Assembly (NCBI RefSeq): GCF_900156645.1
Contig: NZ_FTOC01000011.1
Coordinates: 1-61,678, forward strand
From: Salimicrobium flavidum
GTDB taxonomy: Bacteria > Bacillota > Bacilli > Bacillales > Halobacillaceae
Length of the DNA: 61,678 nucleotides
Direction: 5' to 3'
This document shows, piece after piece, positions 33,633 through 41,299 of this stretch. Every line of letters starts with the position of its first letter. Position 1 is the stretch's first letter. The position numbers were made by a program, and so were the translations under genes. The notes beneath the pieces are model-generated. The model was given only the letters and a program-made list of their open reading frames with translations, did not search any database and was not told where the DNA came from.

Positions 33633-34808
33633 TCACACTTCCACAAGCATGGCGATTCCCTGTCCTCCGCCGATACATAAGGACGCGATTCCGTACGTCA
33701 GTCCGCGGTTCTTCAACTCTCTGATAAGGGTATAAAGGACGCGGGTACCGCTTGCACCGACCGGGTGTCCGAGAGCGATCGCACCACCATTCACATTGAC
33801 TTTCTCCCTGTCCAGTCCGAGTTCTTTTTCCACTGCGAGGTATTGAGCTGCGAACGCTTCATTCACTTCAATCAGATCGATATCCTCCAAAGCCATTCCT
33901 GTTTTCTCGAGAACCTGACGAATAGCAGGGACCGGACCTATGCCCATAATAGAAGGATCCACTCCGGCAACGCTCCAGCCATGGATTTTTGCAATCGCAT
34001 CTTTCCCTTGAGCAGTTACATAATCTTCAGAGGCGACAACGACCGCCCCCGCGCCATCATTGATCCCACTCGCATTACCACCGGTGACGGTTCCATCTTT
34101 TTGGAAAGCCGGTTTCAACTTTCCAAGTGTTTCGACAGTCGTATCTTCCCGGATATGTTCATCAGTATCTACAACGTTCGTGCCTTTTCTCGTCTTTATT
34201 TCAACGGGAGCGATTTCTTCAGAAAAACGTCCTTCCCTCGTTGCTTTTACAGCACGCTGGTTACTGAGAGCAGCGTACTCGTCCTGTTGTTCACGGCTGA
34301 TTCCGTATTTCTTCGAAAGATTTTCCGCCGTTACTCCCATATCGATGCCGGCATATTCATCTGTGAGTGCTGCCCACAACATGTCATCGAGCTTCGGAGG
34401 CTGAAGTTTGGTTCCGAAACGACTGCCGTGGAGAGCGAAAGGAGCAAGGCTCATGCTGTCTACGCCTCCTGCAAGAGCTATGTGACCTTCTCCGAGCTGA
34501 ATGGATTGGGCCGCCGAAACGATTGATTGGAGACCTGATCCGCACAGACGGTTCACCGCAAAAGCCGGGCCCTCCATACCCACCCCAGTTTCCAAAGCGA
34601 TATGTCTGGCTAAATAAGGAGCGTTTTTGGATGAATGGATAACATTTCCCATCACCGTGTATTCGATATCCTCTGCTTTCACGCCACTTCTTGCAATAGC
34701 TTCTTTACTTGCCGTAACACCGAGGTGAGTTGGGTTCACATCTTTCAGGGCACCTCCGAAACTTCCAAAAGGAGTGCGTGCTCCTTCCAATATATATACG
34801 GGCTTCAT
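33633..34808 (-). CDS. Acetyl-CoA C-acetyltransferase (thiolase)
   Basis: This 391-residue thiolase has the nucleophile NRLCGSGLQS (C89), NGGAIALGHPVGASG (His near 350) and LCIGGGQG (Cys near 380), all expected. It splits acetoacetyl-CoA into two acetyl-CoA in the ketone-body pathway. ATG 34808 follows AAAGGAGAG. It lies 18 bp after the 3-hydroxybutyrate dehydrogenase gene. Confidence 0.93.
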   Translation of the reverse strand: MKPVYILEGARTPFGSFGGALKDVNPTHLGVTASKEAIARSGVKAEDIEYTVMGNVIHSSKNAPYLARHIALETGVGMEGPAFAVNRLCGSGLQSIVSAAQSIQLGEGHIALAGGVDSMSLAPFALHGSRFGTKLQPPKLDDMLWAALTDEYAGIDMGVTAENLSKKYGISREQQDEYAALSNQRAVKATREGRFSEEIAPVEIKTRKGTNVVDTDEHIREDTTVETLGKLKPAFQKDGTVTGGNASGINDGAGAVVVASEDYVTAQGKDAIAKIHGWSVAGVDPSIMGIGPVPAIRQVLEKTGMALEDIDLIEVNEAFAAQYLAVEKELGLDREKVNVNGGAIALGHPVGASGTRVLYTLIRELKNRGLTYGIASLCIGGGQGIAMLVEV

Positions 34809-34826
34809 CTGTATTCTCTCCTTTCC

Positions 34827-35600
34827 TTATTGAGCGGTATATCCACCATCAATGACGACTGCCTGTCCGGTTACTCCTTTGGCCTTATCACTGGCCAGAA
34901 ACAGAGCATAGTCCGCCACTTCCTGCACGGTTAAAAGTCTTTTCTGAGGAACGAGAGGATAAATGACATCCTCGAGCACACTTTCTAAAGACTTATTACG
35001 GTTTTCCGCCAGGTCTTCGAGCTGATTTCGTACAAGCGGCGTGTCCACGTACCCTGGGCACAAAGCGTTTACCGTAATCCCGTGCTCCGCCCCTTCAAGT
35101 GCTGTAACTTTCGTAAGACCGATTACGCCATGTTTCGAACTGTTGTAAGCAGCTTTCCCTGCGAATCCGACAAGTCCGTTTATCGAGGCCATGTTCAAAA
35201 TCCGGCCGCTTCCCTGCTTTTTCATAATGGGGAATGCGTGCTTGATGGACATGAACGGAGCAACCAGCATCACCCTGTTGATCAATTCGAATTTCTCCGT
35301 CGGAAAATCTTCGATCGAAGCAACGTGCTGCAACCCGGCGTTATTAATCAGTACATCCAGGCGTCCATATACTTCTACGACATGATCGATTGCTCCCTGG
35401 ATCTGGTCTTCCTTCGTCACATCACAAATGATACCTTCGCTTTCGAACCCTTTCTCTTTCAGGGTCTCTGCCGCTTCTTTGACTTTCCCTTCGTTAATAT
35501 CACTGAGGACGACAGTCGCACCTTCTCTCGCGAAAACCTCCCCGACTTCATAACCGATGCCACTGGCTGCCCCTGTTATAAAAACGATTTGTCCCTTCAT
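34827..35600 (-). CDS. 3-hydroxybutyrate dehydrogenase
   Basis: This 257-residue SDR has TGAASGIG (9-16), NNAG and the YNSSK catalytic motif; the C-terminal end GLAVIDGGYTAQ-type tail is that of 3-hydroxybutyrate dehydrogenases. It oxidises (R)-3-hydroxybutyrate to acetoacetate with NAD+. Between a CoA transferase and a thiolase this role is nearly certain. Confidence 0.9.
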   Translation of the reverse strand: MKGQIVFITGAASGIGYEVGEVFAREGATVVLSDINEGKVKEAAETLKEKGFESEGIICDVTKEDQIQGAIDHVVEVYGRLDVLINNAGLQHVASIEDFPTEKFELINRVMLVAPFMSIKHAFPIMKKQGSGRILNMASINGLVGFAGKAAYNSSKHGVIGLTKVTALEGAEHGITVNALCPGYVDTPLVRNQLEDLAENRNKSLESVLEDVIYPLVPQKRLLTVQEVADYALFLASDKAKGVTGQAVVIDGGYTAQ

Positions 35601-35615
35601 AACTGACTCCTCCTA

Positions 35616-36290
35616 TCAATAACTTTTTTCAAGCAGGGACTCGCTGATGATCAGAGGTGCTCCCGTGCTTTCCTTGATTTCTTCTACCGTGAATCCTTCT
35701 GCGACTTCTGTAAGGACGAGCCCTTTATCCGTAACATCGATGACGGCACGGTCTGTCACTATCCGATCCACGACTCCCCTGCCGGTTAGCGGTAACGTAC
35801 ATTCTTTCAATATTTTCGGTGTACCGTGTTTACTGACGTGATTCATAATGATCACGATTTTTTTCGCACCATGGACAATATCCATAGCTCCGCCCATTCC
35901 TTTGATCACCTTCCCGGGGATCATCCAATTAGCGAGATCCCCATTCTCTGCGACTTCCATCCCGCCAAGAATGGCTAGATCCAAGTGTTCCCCGCGGATC
36001 ATAGCGAACGATTCGGCACTGCTGCAATAAGAGGCACTGATCGAAGCCGTCACCGTCTCTTTTCCTGCATTGATCAGATCAGGGTCCACTTCCCCCTCAT
36101 GTGGAGAACGTCCTATCCCGAGCAGTCCATTTTCTGACTGTAGGACCATTTTTTTATCTTCCTGGATATGATTCGCTACCATCGTCGGCATACCGATACC
36201 CAAATTTACATAGAAACCGCTTTCAATTTCACGTTCAGCTCTTTTCGCTATTTTTTCTCTTTGCAATGCTTTATCCTGTTGCACACTCAT
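35616..36290 (-). CDS. scoB: Succinyl-CoA:3-ketoacid CoA-transferase subunit B
   Basis: This 224-residue beta subunit carries YVNLGIGMPTMVANH near its start and the catalytic glutamate in the SENGLLGIG motif. With subunit A it transfers CoA from succinyl-CoA to acetoacetate. I start at ATG 36290, seven bases after AAGGAGG; a TTG at 36296 is in frame. It lies 10 bp after scoA. Confidence 0.92.
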   Translation of the reverse strand: MSVQQDKALQREKIAKRAEREIESGFYVNLGIGMPTMVANHIQEDKKMVLQSENGLLGIGRSPHEGEVDPDLINAGKETVTASISASYCSSAESFAMIRGEHLDLAILGGMEVAENGDLANWMIPGKVIKGMGGAMDIVHGAKKIVIIMNHVSKHGTPKILKECTLPLTGRGVVDRIVTDRAVIDVTDKGLVLTEVAEGFTVEEIKESTGAPLIISESLLEKSY

Positions 36291-36305
36291 GTCCAAACCT
36301 CCTTT

Positions 36306-37001
36306 TTATGCTTTCTGACGGATCGTCAGACGCTCTATACGTTTCTCCTGTTTGCCTTCGATGAGACTTTGCACATAGATCCCAGGTGTATGGATCTGGT
36401 CTCCATCCATCTCACCCTCCTCCACTAACTCTTCCACTTCCGCAATCGTCACCTTGCCGGCAGCTGCTATTTCAGGGTTGAAGTTCCGGGCTGTCTTATT
36501 ATAGATAAGGTTTCCGAAGCTGTCTCCTTTCGCAGCACGTACAAGACTCACATCAGCTGTGAGGGCTTCCTGCAGTAAGTATTCCTGTCCGTCGAATTCA
36601 CGTACTTCTTTTCCTTCAGCAATCGGCGTCCCGACACCAGCCGGCGTATAAAAAGCAGGAATGCCTGCTCCTCCGGCACGAATCCGCTCTGCGAGAGACC
36701 CCTGGGGAGTCAGCTCCACTTCCAATTCCCCTTGCAGCACCTGACGTTCGAATTCTTTGTTCTCACCAACATAAGAGCCAATCATTTTATCAATCTGTTT
36801 ATTTTCCAGTAATAGTCCAAGACCCCAATCATCGACTCCGCAATTGTTGGAAATAACGGTCAGATGCTTAGCACCGGATCCGGCGATGGCGAGAATAAGG
36901 TTCTCCGGAATCCCTACCAGTCCGAACCCTCCTACCATAATCGTCGAGTAATCTTCGATTTGATTCACTGCATCATCAAATTGTGTATATATCTTTTTCA
37001 T
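36306..37001 (-). CDS. scoA: Succinyl-CoA:3-ketoacid CoA-transferase subunit A
   Basis: This 231-residue alpha subunit has [26 protein letters not shown] and the [15 protein letters not shown] loop characteristic of the family. It is the first gene of the operon and starts 28 bp after a -24/-12 sigma-54 promoter. ATG 37001 follows GGGAGTGGGCAAC; a GTG nine bases earlier lies right on the ribosome site and is less likely. Confidence 0.92.
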   Translation of the reverse strand: MKKIYTQFDDAVNQIEDYSTIMVGGFGLVGIPENLILAIAGSGAKHLTVISNNCGVDDWGLGLLLENKQIDKMIGSYVGENKEFERQVLQGELEVELTPQGSLAERIRAGGAGIPAFYTPAGVGTPIAEGKEVREFDGQEYLLQEALTADVSLVRAAKGDSFGNLIYNKTARNFNPEIAAAGKVTIAEVEELVEEGEMDGDQIHTPGIYVQSLIEGKQEKRIERLTIRQKA

Positions 37002-37028
37002 GTTGCCCACTCCCTTCTTCCTTATATA

Positions 37029-37045
37029 TGCAAGATTCGTGCCAA
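37029..37045 (-). promoter_or_regulatory. Sigma-54 (-24/-12) promoter of the ketone-body operon
   Basis: On the minus strand TTGGCACGAATCTTGCA contains TGGCAC and TTGCA with the canonical five-base gap. It matches the sigma-54 consensus exactly and directs transcription toward scoA. Confidence 0.9.
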
Positions 37046-37085
37046 CTTTTCACGCCCGCCTTATCAACCCTTGGACCGGGGTATT

Positions 37086-37187
37086 TTCCGGAATTGCGGA
37101 AACGCTTACAAAAACTATTTTAAGAACCCTTTCATAACCATAAAAAAACCATTCTGGAATTGCGGAAAATGTTCCGTATTTCCGGAA
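37086..37187 (-). promoter_or_regulatory. Three enhancer-like sites TTCCG-N6-CGGAA for the sigma-54 activator
   Basis: TTCCG-GAATTG-CGGAA is at 37086-37101; a one-mismatch copy, TTCTG-GAATTG-CGGAA, is at 37152-37167; TTCCG-TATTTC-CGGAA is at 37172-37187. All are 16 bp. The last two are 20 bp apart (two helical turns). They lie 40-160 bp upstream of the -24 box, the usual range for activator binding. The outer pair doubles as the terminator below. Confidence 0.7.
37097..37110. promoter_or_regulatory. Possible cre (CcpA) site overlapping the proximal enhancer
   Basis: CGGAAACGCTTACA matches about 12 of 14 positions of the catabolite-control consensus and overlaps the first enhancer-like site, so glucose repression could compete with activation. 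Confidence 0.45.
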
Positions 37188-37190
37188 TGG
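37147..37190 (-). terminator. Terminator of the sigma-54 activator gene, built from two enhancer sites
   Basis: The arms AAACCATTC...CGGAA and TTCCG...GAATGGTTT pair over about 19 of 22 positions. On the minus strand the stem is followed by seven Ts directly after the activator's stop codon. Confidence 0.8.
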
Positions 37191-37191
37191 T

Positions 37192-38550
37192 TTATATCCC
37201 ATATTTTTTAGCTTTTTCATATAGACTCGTCTTCCCTATGCCGAGACGCCTGGCAGCTTCCACCTTATCCCCTTCTGTACGTCCGAGGGTCTGTTCAATC
37301 GTTTCTTTCTCGACCCGTTCCAGAATCCCTTTCAGATCTTCTTGCTTCACGAGCGATGACGACCTGATATGAGAAGGGATATTCCTGATTTCAATATTCT
37401 CTCCTTCTGTCAGTTGAACCGCCGATTCTATCGTGTTTTCGAGTTCTCTGATATTCCCCGGCCACATGTAACCCTCAAGCACTTCAAATACTGCTTCCGA
37501 TATTCCATGAATCCTTTTGCCGGTATTTTTATCTGCTTTGGTAAGCATATACCTGGCCAGAAGACGTATGTCCTCCGGGCGTTCCCGGAGAGGCGGGATG
37601 TCGATGGAAATAACATTGATTCGGTAATAGAGGTCTTCACGAAATTTCTGCTCCTTGATCAGCTCTTCAAGAGGCTGATTCGTAGCCGCCACCACCCGGA
37701 CATTCACCGTCTGCGTGGATTCGGCTCCCAAGGCTTCCACTTCCCCTTCCTGAAGAGCCCTGAGGATTTTCACCTGGGCATGCAGCGGCATATCCCCGAT
37801 TTCATCGAGAAAAAGGGTTCCCCCATCCGCAAGCTGGAATTTCCCTTCTTTCCCGCCTTTTTTAGCTCCTGTGAAAGCTCCTTCTACATAACCGAACAGC
37901 TCCGCTTCGAATAATTGCTCAGGAATCGCTGCGCAGTTAACCTTCACGAACGTGTTCATACTCCGTTCACTCAAGTTATGAAGGCTATGCGCAAATAATT
38001 CTTTCCCCGTCCCGCTTTCTCCTCTGAGCAATACAGAAACGTCTCCTGTCGCTGTCTTCTTCACGGTTTCCTTCACATCCATCATCTTCGGAGAATGCGA
38101 AATGATATCATGAAGAGAATAAACCGCCCCGGTCTTCTGATTGAACTTCCGTCTGTACGATTCGAGTTCGAGCAACAGTTCTTTTACGTTACTGTTCATG
38201 ATTTTCCACTCGTCTGTATCTCGGAACAGAACCATGCCGAGCGCTCCGACCAGTCTCCCGTCCGCCCAGAGAGGAATACGGTTCGCGATCATATAATCCC
38301 CGCGTATATATTGAAGATCAGCGACTTCTTCCTGACCGGTTTCTACAACTATATGCATGCGGCTATTTTCTATAATTTCTGTCACATGACGTCCGACTGC
38401 CAGTTTCCTATCTATATCAAGGAAACCCGCATATCCCTGATTCAAATAAGTGATGACCCCTTTTTCATCGACGATGACGAAACAATGATCCGTATTCCCG
38501 AAAAGCGTTTCAAACACATTATTATTCTGTTCATCGAACACCGGTAACAT
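37192..38550 (-). CDS. Sigma-54-dependent activator (PAS, AAA+, Fis-type HTH)
   Basis: This 452-residue protein has a PAS sensor (about 12-115), a sigma-54 AAA+ domain with Walker A GESGTGKE (177-184), the sigma-54 contact loop GAFTGAK (224-230) and a C-terminal Fis-type helix-turn-helix (about 427-452). It would bind the TTCCG-N6-CGGAA sites and activate the adjacent ketone-body operon. The PAS domain probably senses a metabolite such as acetoacetate (inference). ATG 38550 follows AGAGGGATGCT. Genes and promoter read in the same direction, activator first. Confidence 0.9.
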   Translation of the reverse strand: MLPVFDEQNNNVFETLFGNTDHCFVIVDEKGVITYLNQGYAGFLDIDRKLAVGRHVTEIIENSRMHIVVETGQEEVADLQYIRGDYMIANRIPLWADGRLVGALGMVLFRDTDEWKIMNSNVKELLLELESYRRKFNQKTGAVYSLHDIISHSPKMMDVKETVKKTATGDVSVLLRGESGTGKELFAHSLHNLSERSMNTFVKVNCAAIPEQLFEAELFGYVEGAFTGAKKGGKEGKFQLADGGTLFLDEIGDMPLHAQVKILRALQEGEVEALGAESTQTVNVRVVAATNQPLEELIKEQKFREDLYYRINVISIDIPPLRERPEDIRLLARYMLTKADKNTGKRIHGISEAVFEVLEGYMWPGNIRELENTIESAVQLTEGENIEIRNIPSHIRSSSLVKQEDLKGILERVEKETIEQTLGRTEGDKVEAARRLGIGKTSLYEKAKKYGI

Positions 38551-38654
38551 AGCATCCCTCTTTTAATAACGTTTTCTAAAAGTTTATCACTTTCCTTACA
38601 GATGACCAAATACCGGAGGGTTCCGATCTTTTGACGAACGTTCAAAACAAAAAA

Positions 38655-38682
38655 ACCTGCCGTAATGATTTTCCCGGCAGGT
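38655..38682 (-). terminator. Terminator of the DUF2187 gene
   Basis: ACCTGCCG (38655-38662) pairs with CGGCAGGT (38675-38682); the A run before it gives the U-tract. Confidence 0.8.
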
Positions 38683-38720
38683 GTACATTCATTTTTTCAT
38701 GTGTACCGGAGCACTTACGT

Positions 38721-38939
38721 TCACGAAGAACGGGAGATGATCCGATAATTGCTATGATTTACACAGGTAAGATAGGAGGAGTTCTCCCGCTCCGGAAGTT
38801 TCTCCATGACTCTCAAGTCCACAATAACCGAATTTGCACACCCCGATGGCACCACTTTTCCGGTCCACGTTTCGTTTTTCCGTGTAAACGTTACGATATC
38901 TCCGATTTGAGCCAGTTGACTCTCATTGATCGTCGTCAT
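38721..38939 (-). CDS. DUF2187 family (YkvS-like) small protein
   Basis: This 72-residue protein has the family core IGDIVTFTRKNETWTGKVV followed by SVIVDL, a short beta-barrel of SH3 type common in Bacillaceae (YkvS). Function unknown; nucleic-acid binding is plausible. ATG 38939 lies below a cre-like site. It is monocistronic. Confidence 0.75.
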   Translation of the reverse strand: MTTINESQLAQIGDIVTFTRKNETWTGKVVPSGCANSVIVDLRVMEKLPERENSSYLTCVNHSNYRIISRSS

Positions 38940-39296
38940 CTATACGTCTCCCCTTCTGTCATTTTTTATAATTTTAAATGGGAGCGTTTTCAAAATCAAG
39001 TAAAAACTTATCAAAATACCGGAAAAAGTAAAAAGAAAAAGAAATATCCTTTTTCTGATATATATGTACCGGAGACTATGTATATGTATAGACTTCCTGA
39101 TCAAGGAGAAAGAATATTCCCCCATGCCAACGAAGTATGGAATATGCATAACGCTTATACAGTAGGAGGTGGTATGCGGGGTATTCAAAAAGAAACCCTG
39201 GTACAGGAAGACCCAGCGACGGCTTAAGAAATTGTCAGACAGGAGACCGGTCTTCCATGGATTATGTAAATATCCATGCGTAGCCCGGCGTAATGC
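38940..39296. other. Gene-free region with a cre-like site at 38979-38992
   Basis: TGGGAGCGTTTTCA (38979-38992) fits 12 of 14 cre positions, 40 bp upstream of the DUF2187 start. No protein gene is convincing in the rest, although an AGGAGG at 39164-39169 precedes a 17-codon reading that I do not trust. Confidence 0.45.
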
Positions 39297-39297
39297 A

Positions 39298-39328
39298 AAA
39301 AGGCACACCGTTTGCAGGTGCGCCTTTT
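39298..39328 (-). terminator. Terminator of the glycogen operon
   Basis: AAAAGGCACACC (39298-39309) pairs with GGTGCGCCTTTT (39317-39328). Confidence 0.85.
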
Positions 39329-39355
39329 GTTCTCGTATCGTTTGTTCCTTTACAA

Positions 39356-41275
39356 TTAATGCATATGCCGGAGCAGCATGCTTTCAGACGGACCTAATTT
39401 CACCTTCAGCTCGCCCTCTTTCGCCTTGAAGACGCGCTTTTTATTCTCCATGTGCTGCCACTTCCCTTTTTTCACCCTTACCGTAACTTTCCGGTCTTCA
39501 CTGAAATGGCGGTTGAACAGATAAATCATATGTTCCTCACCCGCACTTCCGCCGAAATTGTCGACGCCGTTTTCAGTCCACCGTTCAAAGGAATATACGT
39601 CCTGGTGAGGGGAATGAGATTTCCAGTAGCCGGTACGTAACGCCGAATGCTCGCGGCGCCATTTCCCTATTTTCTTATACCAATCTACGAGACTGTCATC
39701 TTCCCGGCCCCATGGATAAGGCTTACGGTTGTCCGGGTCCTCGCCGCCGGTCAGCCCGGCCTCATCCCCGTAATAAAGCGAAGGTACTCCCGGAAACGTA
39801 TAGAGCCACAAGCTGAGTGCTTTCACCTGGGCATCCACGATGGCCGCTTTATTATACACTCCCATATCTTCCGGCAAAAATAAGTCGAGCATCGTCTTGA
39901 CCCGTTCCACGTCATGGCTCGATAACATGTTCATCAGTGCATAGAAGTAATGCTTCGGATAGTGTTCGCTTAGCGTCAACAATCGTCGTTCGACGTCCGC
40001 GGCATCAGCACCCCCGTTCATGAAAGCCAGCATCAGCCCTCTTAACGGATAGTTCATCACCGAATCCAACACACCCCCAAGCAGATAATCTCTCCGCTTG
40101 CCGTGGCCGATTTTTGTCGTGGCATCTTCCCATACTTCTCCCAGCAGAACACTGGACGCATCTTCTTTTTTCAACTGCTGGTAGATTTGTTTGATCATAT
40201 CATCGGTCAGTTCATCGGCAACATCAAGGCGCCAATGCTTTAGCCCGTGTTTTTGCCAATACTTGATCACACTATCATCTTCATGGATGAGGAAGTCACG
40301 GTAGCTTTCGTCGTCTTTATCGACGGTAGGAAGTGTGCCGACGCCCCACCATGATTCATATTTATCCGGATGGTTATGGAACATGTACCAGGAATAATAA
40401 GGCGATTCTTTCGATTGATAGGCGCCCAGGGAATCATACTGGTCGCGTTGGTTGAAGTAGATACTGTTGCTACCGGTATGGTTGAAGACACCATCCAGCA
40501 TAATTTCAATGCCGCGCTCCTTCGCTTTCCGGGTCAGTTCCGCTAAATCTTCATTACTGCCAAGCAACTGATCGACCTTGTGATAATCGCCTGTGTCATA
40601 TCGGTGGTTGCTTTCTGCTTCAAAAACGGGGTTCAGGTAGATCACCGTGACCCCGAGCGACTCGATGTAATCGAGTTTTTCCATGATCCCCCGGATATTC
40701 CCGCCGAAGAAATCCCAGCGGACGACCGCACCATGTTCATCCCGGATATAAAACGGATCATTTTCCCAATGGCTGTGCATCAGACTGGTCGCCGGAGCTT
40801 TTGCAAGGTCACGTCCCCCTGCTGCATAGAAGCGATCGGGGAAAATCTGATAGATGGTCCCATGCTTCCACCACGTCGGTGTTTCGTAGGCAGGATCATA
40901 TACAGTGATCTGCCAGGAGGGCGGCACCTGCTCATAAATGACACCTGCCCCGCTTTCTTCGATCTGCCGTCGTCCGTAGAAAAATTCGCCATCCTCAAGC
41001 TTAATTTCAAAATAATACCAGACCAGCTGGGGTTCTTCCGGCATGACGATGGTCGTCTCATATCCGAAAAACTGATGCTGGTCTGCATATATGTCCATTT
41101 CCTGCGTCTCTTCTTTATCCGTTTTATCCAAAATGTAATGAAGGATGACGCTTGAAATACTGTAGTGATTATGGATATCGATGGTTAGTGTGACATTCGA
41201 TCCCTTCGGTGCAGCGCCGAAGGGATCGCGATATTGTAATTGAAAGCTGTCATGATAAACGTCATTCGATTTCAT
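39356..41275 (-). CDS. GH13 alpha-glucosidase/neopullulanase-type enzyme
   Basis: This protein of about 639 residues has an N-terminal beta-sandwich (CBM34-like, 1-130) and a GH13 barrel with the catalytic set WRLDVADE (nucleophile Asp), GEVWEDA (acid/base Glu) and SHDVERV (third Asp). CBM34 plus GH13 is the layout of neopullulanase, maltogenic amylase and cyclomaltodextrinase, cytoplasmic enzymes that trim maltodextrins. As last gene of the glycogen operon it likely debranches or degrades limit dextrins. ATG 41275 is preceded by AGGGGGAGGACGCAGT; a frame start at 41296 has no site. Confidence 0.88.
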   Translation of the reverse strand: MKSNDVYHDSFQLQYRDPFGAAPKGSNVTLTIDIHNHYSISSVILHYILDKTDKEETQEMDIYADQHQFFGYETTIVMPEEPQLVWYYFEIKLEDGEFFYGRRQIEESGAGVIYEQVPPSWQITVYDPAYETPTWWKHGTIYQIFPDRFYAAGGRDLAKAPATSLMHSHWENDPFYIRDEHGAVVRWDFFGGNIRGIMEKLDYIESLGVTVIYLNPVFEAESNHRYDTGDYHKVDQLLGSNEDLAELTRKAKERGIEIMLDGVFNHTGSNSIYFNQRDQYDSLGAYQSKESPYYSWYMFHNHPDKYESWWGVGTLPTVDKDDESYRDFLIHEDDSVIKYWQKHGLKHWRLDVADELTDDMIKQIYQQLKKEDASSVLLGEVWEDATTKIGHGKRRDYLLGGVLDSVMNYPLRGLMLAFMNGGADAADVERRLLTLSEHYPKHYFYALMNMLSSHDVERVKTMLDLFLPEDMGVYNKAAIVDAQVKALSLWLYTFPGVPSLYYGDEAGLTGGEDPDNRKPYPWGREDDSLVDWYKKIGKWRREHSALRTGYWKSHSPHQDVYSFERWTENGVDNFGGSAGEEHMIYLFNRHFSEDRKVTVRVKKGKWQHMENKKRVFKAKEGELKVKLGPSESMLLRHMH

Positions 41276-41299
41276 ACTGCGTCCTCCCCCCTTCATCGA

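Noticed and set aside
38940-39308. A 122-codon minus-strand frame upstream of DUF2187
   Set aside because: Low-complexity AT-rich sequence without a ribosome site; it covers a promoter-like region with a cre-like site.
39164-39429. A plus-strand frame with AGGAGG next to its start and a basic N-terminus
   Set aside because: The start touches the ribosome site, the frame runs through a terminator and into the antisense of the GH13 gene.
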